Assembly (NCBI RefSeq): GCF_019112545.1
Contig: NW_025064893.1
Location: forward strand, 62,001 to 126,000
Source: Guyanagaster necrorhizus
Taxonomy: Eukaryota > Basidiomycota > Agaricomycetes > Agaricales > Physalacriaceae
Reading direction: 5' to 3'
DNA: 64,000 nt
Shown here: piece after piece, positions 11,519-22,394 of the stretch
Layout: each line of letters opens with the position of its first letter
How positions within the stretch are numbered: the stretch's first letter is position 1
The notes under the pieces: model-generated
Databases searched by the model: none
Seen by the model: the letters and a program-made list of their open reading frames with translations, nothing else
What the model was told of the DNA's origin: nothing
Made by a program: the position numbers and the translations under genes

Positions 11519-11531
11519 TTAGCTCGAAGCT
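11519..11531 (+). other. Primer-binding site for self-priming
   Basis: TTAGCTCGAAGCT starts two bases after the 5' LTR. It is the exact reverse complement of 11356-11368 (and of 18993-19005 in the 3' LTR). It lacks the TGG that begins sites using the 3' CCA end of a tRNA. Elements A and B both keep this pairing. Confidence 0.85.
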
Positions 11532-11573
11532 TTCCTCTTCCCTTTCTCAAGCCCAATTGTGCTGAGAAACCGA

Positions 11574-14500
11574 ATGCCTCTAGTAACAACTGCTGATCTA
11601 AATCACGACTTCTTCGAGCTTATCGCTTCCATTATTGGAACTTTACTCAGGCTTCTAGCCATCATCACCCTCTGCCGAGGACGACAATCAGTAGCAGCTT
11701 GGATAGTCAGGCACTATCAAGCATTCCAGCACATTCAACAAATCCTACGCAACGTAACCCCCGATCTCCCCTTCCATGACATCCCCCCCTCCGCCAGAAC
11801 GTCCTTCTTCCCACAAGGGGAACCCATACCAGAAACCAGGAATAACGACTTGGATTCGAGGAGCCTTCATGAGAAAGAAGGACCTCAATACCCCTGACGA
11901 GACAGCCGAGACCGCCACCCTGCTCTCACAGGATTCCAGAACCCATGGACGACGAACATCACTCAGGAGCCCACAGAGGTCTTCAACTACGTCACTCCAG
12001 CAATCTCCCCCGAGCATCCCACCTCCCCAATCCCCTCAGGGATTGGAAACCGTGCTCAGGACTCCCTTGATGCCGCTCAGATGGCTATGAGACCCCATGA
12101 AAGTCCCGACTCCCCCCAGAACCCCCCCGAGACCCCCACCGAGCCCAACTCCGGCTCCAGCCCATCTGTCAGCAGGCTGGGGATCGACGATCCACATGGA
12201 AGGACCATCCACCCCGACTATGCAAACGCGGAGATTGCCATCTCTGCAGCAGGAGACCCCTTCTGACATCTCCACATGGGGAGCGAGCCTGAGGTCGGAA
12301 CCGCTAGCGAAAGGGGAAGAGCTGCATGGGACAGAATCATACACCAAATATTCCCAGACTGGGATCTTACCATTCCCTTCGACTACGACCAGGCAGTACA
12401 GCAGCAGAACCAGAACCGAGAAGGAGAAATTAGGCGAACCCAGGAAGAGCTCGCCAACTATGTATGAGAGGAGGCCCAAGAGCAGTATGAGGCGGCAGAG
12501 TACGACAGGCAGGGAAGGGCACGAAGAAGAAGAGAGGAAATCAAAAGGATGGGGTCAGCCTCCCCTAGGGAGTATGAGCTCTGTACCGATTCAGGGTCTC
12601 CCTTCAGAGAGCCCGACTCAGAGGATGACCCATGGACGGGACCTGCCAGCATTGTCAGCTGGAATGAAGCCATCAGACGAAGAGGGACAGAGGAACCTCA
12701 ACCTCAACCTCCCACCCCCGAATATCCTGCCTGCACCGACACCATCTCCTCGGACGCCGACTCTGTCCTTGGAGCCTACGGGCTCCGAGTACCCGACAAT
12801 GCCCACGTCCCCGACAGGGCTCTCCAGCGATTCCTGGGCAGCAGGGTCGCTCGACGGTTCCTTAATCCCGAGTTCCAACGACACTTCAGCCTCTATAGCC
12901 GAGAACTGGAGGAGACGAGAGCGCATGGAGGGACATGCTATAGTCAACTCAGGAGCCCCCCCATTGCCTGAACTAGTGACCAAGGAGACGCCGGACCCAG
13001 CACCCAAGTCAATGGGAGGGTCCCCAACGACCCTTCGTCCAGCTGTGCCGTCCATCTACGACCAGCCCATCTGTTCCCTCCTCAAGGAAGGGGACAGCAG
13101 GGACAAGGGCGACGAGGAGGACAATGACAGTGATGACCCGTACCAACAACAATTGGAACGAGCAGGGGAGGATACAGATGAGGAAGCCTTGAGAGAAGAA
13201 ATAGGGAGAGCAAGGGATGAGGAGTATCAGGAGCTATACGAGCAGGGAAGGAACTTCTTATGGCAGGACGTGCGCTGGCAAGCAATGTCCTTAGGACTGG
13301 AATATCGGTATGCAGGAGACACTGAAAAAAGATGCATTTTACAGTATGCTGCGACGGAATACGCATGGAAAGAGTATGGCTGGTGGCACCCAGAAGATCT
13401 GCTCATGCCGATACCCCCGTACCAATCCCCTAACAAACCAAGAATGCCGGCGCCAATGCCACGTACCCCCCCCATACCACCAAAGCGAGCCATCTACGTC
13501 GCGCCCTCAATTTGAAACCGGGCCGACATCAATCCGTCAATCTGAAGCACGGCTTCATGGCTTGCTCAAACCAGAAATCGGCCAGCATGGCAACCTACCA
13601 AGGTTCAAAATCCCTGGACCAGCAGAGGAAGTCAGCTTCTCAGTGGACAACCACCTCCAGATCAGGCAGAATCAAGCGGGAAGGACCCTGTTCGGGATGA
13701 CCCTGAGGCGGTTCGCCTCGGGTTCACAGTACGGGACGGAATCATTGTCCGAGTAGTCGACCCAAAAGGAAGTCCAGTCGCCAATGACAATTCGCTACAC
13801 TCCTTCTCTGGACCACCTGTCGAATGGCATCAACCGCCATTTGATGGCTGGCCTAACCCGATGGGCCTGCTACCGCATAATGCTAACGTCTTACAATGTC
13901 ACCCCGACCTCCTCCGAAAGCCTCGCCCCTTTAAAGAGGCCTCCAATGACATTGACCGATTCCTGGTAGACTGTGAACAGTATTTTGAAGTCTATGTAGG
14001 ATATATCGGGACAGATATGAACAAGGTCGCATTCGCCACCTCGTACCTGGAGGACAAAGCCAAGACGTGGTGGATCCTAATTTCCCCAAACTTCCGATCC
14101 TCCACCAGGGAGCACTATCGCTATCCCTCATGGCCGGTATTCAAGCAGATGCTCAACGACAAATTTATTGACCCTGCAGTCCAGGAGGTACATAAACAAA
14201 AGATCAAGAAGTACAAGATGGGAGATAAGGCAGCCACCGACTACTTCGACAAGTTGGAACGACTCGCCAAACTTGTGGGAATCTGGGACAACACTACAAA
14301 CAATGGGAGGATGGTGGAGGTGCTCAAGAGAGGGGTACCCTCCTCGTACCTCACAATGATTTCGGCCATGGGCGTCAAAATGCTGATGCCCGTAGGGTAT
14401 GATGAATGGAAGGAATGAATCATCGAGATGTACAAGGAGCGACAAAGGCAGAAAGTGGAGGCAACGACTTTACAGGAGTACTCCAAGAAGCCGACCCCAC

Positions 14501-14811
14501 CAACCCCGAACAAGCCAGGGCAAACTGCCGGGAAATCATCGGGATCCCCTCAAATGCCCACCTATGGAAGCCAGAAGACGGGCACCGGAACGACTTACAC
14601 TGGAGCAGGGAAGCCTATGGACATCGACCGCTTGAAGAAAGAAGGAAAATACTTCACATGCGGCCAGAAGGGGCACATGTCCAAGGACTGCCCAAAGAAG
14701 AAGAAGACCCGGGAAGACATACGAGTGCAGATAGCCAAGTTACAAAAAGAGGACGAAGAACTCGGAAAGGAAACGAAGATTGAGGAGGTAAAAGACAGGG
14801 CCAATCAGTGA
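11574..14811 (+). pseudogene. Element A gag with long leader domain, capsid and zinc knuckle
   Basis: Reading starts at ATG 11574 (MPLVTTADLNHDFFELIAS) and stays in that frame to about 13085. A one-base shift then moves it to the frame that runs to the stop at 14809-14811. The first part is proline-, arginine- and acid-rich and of unknown role. Capsid is at about 13860-14415 (FEVYVGYIG, DKFIDPAVQEV, ATDYFDKLERLAKL). The zinc knuckle is at about 14650-14691 (YFTCGQKGHMSKDC), where the first cysteine is tyrosine; element B keeps Cys. Premature stops are all TGA: 11895, 12264, 12465, 12969, 13513, 13543 and 14416. The last 27 nt overlap pol. The length (over 1,000 codons) is much larger than a usual Ty3 gag. 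Confidence 0.85.
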
Positions 14812-17800
14812 ACGACTCCACTGGATTGGCCAAAGAACCCTATGGTGTGCCTGTCTCAACTGCTGGATGGACTTACGATACTTCTGTAGTTACATACATG
14901 CATTCGAATATACCAGTTGACCACACACACCCAAACGAGTCGAAAAAACAAGCTCAAACACCTACGGGCCAAATAAGGGCAGAGAGCCCGAAGGAGTGGC
15001 TCAAACCATTCGAAACTGAATGGACGTGGAGAGCCATCAAAGAAGCAGCAGATGACAATGCAGCAGAGGCTGTTCTATGGGGATGGATACATCGGGCCAG
15101 GATGGAAGAAGTCACTATGGATGCCATAAACGGGTTACGAGGAGCCGAGCGGAGCCAAGCCCTGGAGTGGCTGGACGAGTTAAAGGGTCCACCGAAGTTC
15201 GTCAGGCGAACTAAAACCCCTGGGAGGGACCTGATGACCAAGGCCCAGATCGAGACCCTGACCAATCGAACTGCCCACTCGGTCACTGCTCTGATCGACA
15301 GTGGCTGTACCGGAAGCTCCATCAATCGAACCTTCGTCCATCAGCATAACCTTCCCACCAGAACCACTGCCGCACCCATACCAGTATACAACGCTGATGG
15401 AACAAAGAATCAAGCCGGATCAATCATGGAATTTGTCGAGCTTAGGTTGTCCATCAGGGATCACTCCGAGAGGATTGACTTAGCCGTGATGGATCTCAGA
15501 ACCAAGGAGCTGTTCCTGGGGCACGACTGGCTGATTCGGCATAACCCGCTCATCAACTGGAAGACTGGGAGACTCACATTTGCATGGTGCCGATGTCGAA
15601 AAATCCCATATGAATTACCTGACGAGGATCCGGAGGACCGGTGGGATGAAGAGATGGAGGACAGCGAAACTATCCTAGCCATCGACCTACAGAGGGAAAT
15701 TCATATCCGAGCAGTACATCATGCCAACAACCTAGCCGCCAAGGCCCACGAGGGAAGGGAAGAGAAGACCTTTGAAGAAATGGTACCAAAGTGGGCACGC
15801 GACTATCGGGACCTCTTTGAAAAGGAAAGCTTCGATGAGCTCCCACTCCCCAAACCCTGGGATCATGCAATCGAGTTGATCCCCAACGCCAGCACCAACC
15901 TCGATTGTAAGACTTACCCCCTCGGTAGCCAAGAGCAATTAGAGCTCGACAAGTTCCTAGATGAGAACTTATCCTCCGGGCGAATTCGACCGTCGAAATC
16001 CCCCATGGCCTCCCCCTTCTTCTTCGTAAAAAAGAAAGATGGTAAACTTCGACCCGTGCAGGATTACCGCAAGCTGAACGAGATGACCATCAAGAACAGG
16101 TACCCGCTGCCACTGATCTTGGAACTAATGGACAAACTCCGAGGGGCCAAGTATTATACTAAACTTGATGTCCGTTGGGGATATAACAACGTCTGGATCA
16201 AGGAAGGGGATGAGTGGAAGGCCACATTCAGGACCAATCGGGGATTATTCGAACCCACCATGATGTTCTTTGGCTTGACGAATTCTCCCGCCACCTTCCA
16301 GTGGATGATGAATGACATCTTCAAGGATCTCATCGCCACCGGGAAGGTGACCATTTACCTCAATGACATCCTCATAATGTCCAAGACCAAGGAGGAACAC
16401 CGCAATCTGGTCCGACAGGTCCTCGCCCTCATGAGAAAGCACAAACTATTTCTCAAAGCAGAAAAATGCGAATTTGAAGTGCTAGAAACTGAGTACCTTG
16501 GAGTAATTATCAGCGAGGGAAGCATACGCATGGACCCGATAAAGGTCGCAGGGGTGGTAGATTGGCTGACCCCAACCAAGAAAAAGGAATTACAATCCTT
16601 CCTTGGTTTCACCAACTTCTACAGATGGTTCATACGGGATTACAGCAAAGTCATTCGACCCATGACACAACTCATGGGAAACGCCCCATGGGGGTGGGAG
16701 ACTCCGCAACGACTCGCTTTTGAAGACCTAAAGCGACGACTGGCAGAAGATGTAGTCCTTGCCATACCATCTCAAGAAGGGAAGTTCCGAGTAGAGGCCG
16801 ATTCCAGTGAAGGAGCCATAGGAGCCGTATTGTCCCAAGAACAAGATGGGAAATGGCAACCCGTCGCGTTCCTCTCAAAAGCATTAATCACAACCAAAAG
16901 GAACTACGAAATCTACGACAAGGAGCTACTCGCAATAATGCTCGCTCTTGAGGAGTGGCAACATTACCTAATAGGGGCAGTCGACCCCTTTGAGATCTGG
17001 ACGGACCACCAGAATCTCAGATATTTCCATCAACCGCAGAAATTAAACCGACGCCAAGCTCAATGGGTCACTGAACTTGCCCAATATCATTACACATTAC
17101 ATCACAAGGCCGGAGCTGCCAATAAGAAGGCCGACCTCCTCTCCCGCCGCGCAGATCACGATCAAGGAAAAAACGACAATGAAGGAATTACCATCCTACG
17201 CCCAGAGCACTTCCGAGCATTAATAATGCCAATGGAGGAGGAAATACATGAGCGCATCAAGAGCGCGACATGGGACCCACATCTGTGGGATCAGAGGATT
17301 GCTCCTTCACTCAATCATGAACGAGGAATGACAAAGGGGGATGGAATGATCCGTTACGATGGAAGAATTTATATCCCACGAGTCCAACGTCTGCGCGGGG
17401 AAATCATCGCAACCTGTCATGACCATGCCACGGCAGGACACCCCGGTATTGCTAAGACAAAGGAACTTGTCCTACGAAATTACTGGTGGCCCAAACTTGG
17501 TAATGACATCACCTCATACGTCAAAGCCTGCGAGACATGCCAAAGAGGGAAGGCGTCAACACAATCCTGACCAGCGCCCTTACACTCCAATGAAGTGCCT
17601 TCACAACCATGGACCCATATCTCCGTAGATATGATCACCGGACTCCCAGACTGTAATGGTTATGACGCGATTCTCGTCATAGTCGATCGGTTCTCCAAGA
17701 CAATCATCCCGGTCACATGCTCCACCGAACTAACCTCAGAGGGGTGGGCAAAGATCTTACGCGATGAAGTCTATGCCAAGTATGGAATGCCGCAGGTGGT

Positions 17801-18686
17801 CATCTCAGACCGAGGGCCACAATTTGTCTCGAAATTCCTCGACGACCTGTACAAATTGCTACAGATAAAACGAAACGCATCCACAGCCTACCACCCGCAG
17901 ACCGATGGACAGACCGAACGGGCAAACCAAGAAGTTGAAAAATACTTGTGTCTATTTATCAACTATCGACAAGATGATTGGGTTGAATGGCTAGCACTTG
18001 CAGCCTTCCAACATAATAACAGGGTACACTCCGCTACCAGCTTAACACCCTTTTTCGTCAACCATGGACGACACCCACATGTCGCTCAAACGAGCCATCA
18101 TAAAACAACTACCCCTTCATCAACAGCCTTCGTCACGACATTGGAAAAAATTCACACCGAAACAAAAGCTGCACTAGAAAAAACGGCAAGCGCCATGAAG
18201 CACCAATATGACAAACACCGATGTGCAGCTCATGTTTACCGGACCAATGAGAAAGTCTGGCTTGATACAACCAATCTCCACCTTCCCCGGCCAAAATGAA
18301 AACTGGCCGACAAACGCATCGGCCCCTTCCCAATTATAGCAAAAATCAGAGAATCCGCGTACAAGCTGAAACTGCCACCCGGGTGGAAAATACATGACAT
18401 ATTCAACGAGTCACTTCTCACCCCTTATATCGCTCCCACCTTCTCTAATCAAGAGCGACCACCACCACCGCCCCCTGAATTGATCGATAACGAGGAACAA
18501 TACGAGATCGATCAGGTACTAAATCACAAACTGCGAAAGGTCAAAGCCCGCAGGGGCGGTATGACAACGACAGTGGACTACCTTGTCAGTTGGAAAGGTT
18601 ACGGCGTGGAATCAAACCAATGGATAAACGAAAAATATATGAACGCTGATGATGCCATACACAACTATGAATTATCCCTTAATTAA
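14784..18686 (+). pseudogene. Element A pol: PR-RT-RNase H-integrase-chromodomain
   Basis: Pol is in the -1 frame relative to gag. Protease has DSG at 15297-15305 (ALIDSGCTGSS). RT motifs LDVRWGYNNV and FFGLTNSPATFQ are normal, but the catalytic box is YLND (AAT at 16362-16364) instead of YLDD. RNase H has [24 protein letters not shown] and WTDHQNL. Integrase has the zinc finger H-H-C-C at about 17420-17550 and a DDE core at D 17628, D 17808 and E 17916 (D-X35-E). The GPF motif is at about 18318-18330 and the chromodomain at about 18492-18660 (YEIDQVLNHKLRK, YLVSWKGY). Stops at 17568 and 18297 are TGA, where element B has CAA, so arginine CGA was ancestral. As it stands it cannot make an active polyprotein. 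Confidence 0.95.
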
Positions 18687-18705
18687 GCCATCGGGACGAT
18701 GGTCT

Positions 18706-18719
18706 TAAGCGGGGGGTAA
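18706..18719 (+). other. Element A polypurine tract
   Basis: TAAGCGGGGGGTAA directly abuts the 3' LTR, which begins TGTTACG at 18720. This is the plus-strand primer position expected in LTR retrotransposons. Confidence 0.8.
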
Positions 18720-19155
18720 TGTTACGAATTTCTCCCCTTTTATTCCCTTTCACCTCTATTCATGCTTAGTCAGGAGGCACAAGACCATGGGAAGCTTAGT
18801 CAGCACAACTAATTTGCCCATCTTGTCACTATGACAGTCGAGCCCAACAACAGCACAATCATCCTTTTATGTATGGTAACGATGCTCAAGGACAACGAGC
18901 ACCATGGATACAGACACACATAATAAGCAAGTAGTATAATTAGGAGACATCTGGATAGTATTTAAGGACCAATGCTCTTGCTGGTAAAACCCAGCTTCGA
19001 GCTAAAGTTTATACATACCATTCTACCTCGAGTCTATATCTGACCTTGAGTCACACCGTTCGGATATATATAAAGTGAACTCAGGTGATTCCTCGAAGTG
19101 CGAAGGAACACCTGCTTATCACGTGTATCTGTCCACGTGATGCTTGGGCTAAACA
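18720..19155 (+). repeat. Element A 3' LTR
   Basis: 436 bp, TGTTACGAATTTC to GGCTAAACA, the partner of 11083-11517 with roughly 5% difference by eye. It is followed directly by CAAAT (19156-19160), the second copy of the target duplication. Confidence 0.97.
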
Positions 19156-20925
19156 CAAATACATTCAAGCCTCAATATAGTCAATGTCTGACACATATCA
19201 GAAAGTACAAACCTTGTTTGTGATGTGCTCAGCAGAAAAGGGACAGATAGCCCTCATTCAGTGATGAATGGTAGTATAATGATTGTTAGCCCAGACTAGT
19301 TTAGTGGTGATGGGCTGGTTTTCAATATCTATAGTGCAGAAGTGACCCCAGAGAGCATCTCAGATGATACAAGGCACCTTCTTGACTGATTCAAGAACAT
19401 ACCAGCCTATGTGAAGATTGTCAAGGCCTTGGCCCTTCTCACAGAGTTTTCAGATGACAGCAGCTCTATATGGTGAGCAGCACATCAAGCAGCAGAGTAT
19501 ATGACAGATGGTGGAAGGCTGTGGCACCTAGGTGGCAGCAGCCTAAGATAGACATGAGCTAGAGTAGAATGCCTCACTTCAGAGGAGATGAGGTTAAAAG
19601 TGGTGCTGCAACACAAGCATGGGGGTCATCAGAGGTGAGATACAATGAAGATGGCACTTATGAACAAGTACCAGTGCTCAGGGTTGGACCAGATCATCAA
19701 TGAAGTTATTCTGAACTGCAGACAGTGTAAGGCTTTCAGTGGGACTCATCTCCATGCATTACTGGAATGAATCATATGGTGACACCCCTTTGAACTACTA
19801 GTCAGTGACTATTTGACTATACCAAAAAGGAAAAGATGGATTCCATGAGGTTGGTCTGTATCTAGGCATGCACAGCCAGTAGATTTTGGCTTCAAGTACA
19901 GGACTCATAGATCAGTGAAGACCACAAAGTCTGCTCTTCATTCTCTGTTCACATCATACTCACTATGAGACACATTCATATTAAATGATGGCTCACCATT
20001 CAACAATGAGGAGGTTTATGAAATGTGTGCAACCTTTGGCTGCAAGCATCATGTTATCACAGCCTACTCACCTTGGGTCAATGGACTTGTTGAAAGAATG
20101 AATAGGATCCTTCTGGCCATTCTAGCTCAACTCTGTGCACTGGACTTAGGAGAGGAGGGTTGAATGGAGATCAAAGTCTGAGAAGATCTATCATACCACT
20201 GGCCAGACTACTTTGACAGGATGATCTACATATTGAATATGTGCATACTCTGACACCTCAATCACACACCAAACAAGCCCTTTTTTAGCACAATCATCAA
20301 TTCCAGACTATCTGCTTTGGCTGATATAGTGGTCAAGGTGTTGAAAGACAATGTTGAGAGACAGATGGCATATTCTGAGCAGCAATGCCTGCATAGATAT
20401 GCCTGAGTGGTCAGTCATGGGGAGAAGCAGAAACAGATGTTCAATAGGAGGGTCATCAGCTTGAAGCCTGACCAGATAGTGTTTGCAGAGATGAAGCTTG
20501 TATAGGTTTTTAACACATGCCTAGACAAGATGATGCTGGCAAAGAAGAAACTATTATCAAGGTGGTCAGGTGCATTGAGAATAACAGAACACATACTGAA
20601 CTCATACATGGTGGCAACAGTGGCTAGTGTACCTCTCAAAGGGAGGTTCCATATAAGGAGACTCTGGAGGTTCATTCCACTAGTGGGATTCTTGCTCAAA
20701 TGGTATGAGAAGGACTGGATGGCAAGGTTAGAGAGTGGAGAGGTGTTACTTCCCCTGGAGGAGAGTACACAGGAGGAGGCCAATGAATATGGCATGGAGG
20801 ACAAAGAGGAGGATTTTGTCAGAAGAAGCAATAATGAGAGTGTGGTGCAGGAGGAGGAAGGAAGGAAGGATCCTTCAATCAGTGCTAGGGTTGCAGAGAA
20901 GCACCAGGGTGGTGCCATGTGGTAG
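19156..20925 (+). pseudogene. Element C integrase and C-terminal tail (continuation)
   Basis: After element A, the broken element C resumes exactly at the target duplication; joining 11082 to 19161 restores an HWLKYIQ-type RNase H/spacer motif. The integrase zinc-finger end (NCRQCKAF) lies near 19715-19735. Core motifs are LNDGSPFNNEEVY at about 19984 and GLVERMNRILL at about 20088. The C-terminal part at 20530-20925 reads open (LLSRWSGALRITEHI, RRLWRFIPLVGFLLKWYE) and ends in an acidic tail with a stop near 20923. Stops and CpG loss show it is dead. Its 3' LTR could not be delimited. Confidence 0.82.
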
Positions 20926-21689
20926 GGGGGCACATGAGAGCATTGGAAGTGTAAGGCAGAAGGAGTGTAAGACAGAAGGAGGAAGGCAGTCAGGTGGAGG
21001 CAGATCAGAAAGTAGGCAGAGGAGATGGAGATGGATAGTAGCATATGTACATCAGGGGCCAGTATAGATAGAGGGCCATTCTGGAGTAGAGAGGAATCTA
21101 TTCTGTTCTCAGACTGTCTTTCAAGATGTTCCAACAGTTGAGGATGTCACCACTCCATTCTTGCCAGTTGTTGACTTGTTTGTCAAGGTTGGCTGTGGTG
21201 AATATGGAGCTCTGGATTATCATAACAGATATTGAGAGTTTTGTCACATCTGTAGGCAGAGGAGTGATGGTGGATGATGTAGTCAGCTGGGTTTCTGAGA
21301 GGTTTGTCATGTCATCTCAGTGGCAGGGTGGCATAAAATCAGAAAAAATGTGCAGAAGGGGAGATAAGAACTTGTGGTTCCATGTATCCATATCAACATA
21401 GAATAAACAAGAATGATCTAGATAATAACTCTCAGCTCAGAACTTGAGATGTACACCTATAATCCATTAGAATCTGGATATATAAGAGAGTTAACTCAGC
21501 TCCAACATGATGGTACATTAAGAGACTAAAGAAAGGGGTAGAATAAGGACTATGCTAGCTAAATAGTGGTGGGACAAAGGAAGGTCCTTGGTGCTTGCTG
21601 AGAACACAGTTAGATCCCAACACTACATAAAACAAATTCACCACCAAAACATTTTTCTGCATGATATAAAAAGTCAGCTTCCACAGCAG
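20926..21689. other. CpG-poor relic DNA, probable element C 3' end, no gene
   Basis: A G-run (about 20924-20930) follows the element C reading frame and may be its polypurine tract, so an old LTR may follow, but no partner LTR is in the window to confirm it. A TATA-like TATATAAGAG occurs near 21480. The only ORFs are short. Confidence 0.4.
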
Positions 21690-22006
21690 CCATCAAGGAG
21701 CTCAATTGCTACTTCCAGTACCTCAAGAAGACTTCAAGCACTGTAACCCAATTCAGTGGTGGTATATGAGATATCATGACAATTCCAGGTATAGTACTTG
21801 CACAATACATTGTAGGTTGAGCCTTTCAGTTGACACTATCAGGTTCTGCAGTAGTTGTAGAGGACATATTTTCACCTGGAAGAGATTTAGTTTCATTGCA
21901 CCATGCTAGACTACAGCCAGAAACTATTAAAACTTTGATGTTCGTGAAACATCATCTTCGAAAGGCACACGAGGCCATTGACATTGTCCTTGATGATGAT
22001 AATTAG
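21690..22006 (+). pseudogene. Decayed hAT transposase C-terminal (dimerisation) fragment
   Basis: A plus-strand reading near the 3' end gives SGSAVVVEDIFSPGRDLVSL followed by ARLQPETIKTLM, ending at TAG 22004-22006. This matches the hAT C-terminal dimerisation signature (IPGxxVxVERxFSxGRD, then SLxRAxLxPETIxxLM). Upstream, NPIQWWYMRY resembles the PLxWW motif in a shifted frame. A stop and a frame change lie between. Only the end of the gene remains, and most of it is CpG-poor apart from its final bases. Confidence 0.7.
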
Positions 22007-22394
22007 TTGTACAGTAGCTATATATTTTAATTCTATCTGTAAATACCGTACAACCATTTTATGGCCGTACCCGTATACGGGCATGGTGGGCATCCCTAAG
22101 CCTTTCGGACCCACGAGCGACTTCATTACACGATACGTAGAGCCTAATGACATGATGTCCCACAGAACCAATCAGAGAAATTTATATTCACTCTTCCTCT
22201 CATCTAGCGATGGAATGGCACCCCCGCTCCAAGCAATGAGGTCTCAGAACCCTAAGCAACAAGATATCGGATCCATGAGCATAAATGAATCAAGTATCAT
22301 TATTTATAAAGTATCTGCTCGTCTAAGTCAGATATTCTATCGAGTTGCGCTTGACAGAACAAAGTAAATGCTTGCCCGATATCCACCCTTCCGC
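22007..22394. other. Intergenic, no gene seen
   Basis: This lies between the hAT relic and the 3' end of the F-box gene. An open frame on the plus strand (21978-22367) has no recognisable motif and overlaps the hAT end. CpG returns to normal here, marking the right border of the decayed transposon block. Confidence 0.5.

Larger units (their letters stand above)
11083..19155 (+). mobile_element. Element A: full-length self-priming Ty3/Gypsy chromovirus, decayed by CpG mutation
   Basis: An 8,073-bp element with LTRs at 11083-11517 and 18720-19155, a perfect CAAAT target duplication, a primer-binding site, a gag ORF with a long leader, pol in the order PR-RT-RNase H-IN-chromodomain, and a polypurine tract. 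The domain order plus C-terminal chromodomain places it among chromoviruses, and the self-complementary primer site among the Tf1/sushi type. It is almost complete but cannot work alone: nine in-frame TGA stops, one gag frameshift, an RT active-site change (YLND) and a zinc-knuckle Cys change. By my count the two LTRs differ at about 20 of 435 positions, many of them CpG transitions, so the insertion is not very recent. It is inserted in element C. Confidence 0.97.

Noticed and set aside
12097..13080. First two thirds of a 472-codon open frame as a separate protein gene in element A
   Set aside because: The biologically sensible frame here is that of ATG 11574 (helical, charged sequence such as QEQYEAAEYDRQ, interrupted only by TGA). 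The 472-codon frame becomes the real one only after the shift near 13085, where it matches element B.
11574..18686. TGA read as a sense codon (alternative code) in element A
   Set aside because: Nuclear genes in the same window (for example the hydrolase ending TGA at 51826-51828 and the transcription factor ending TGA at 34270-34272) use TGA as a stop, and element B has CAA at two of the positions, so CGA decay explains it better.
20415..21134. 239-codon minus-strand ORF
   Set aside because: It lies antisense to the element C integrase tail. Its serine/leucine-rich reading has no motif and is open by chance of composition.
21978..22367. 129-codon plus-strand ORF at the edge of the transposon block
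   Set aside because: Overlaps the hAT reading in another frame and has no recognisable feature.
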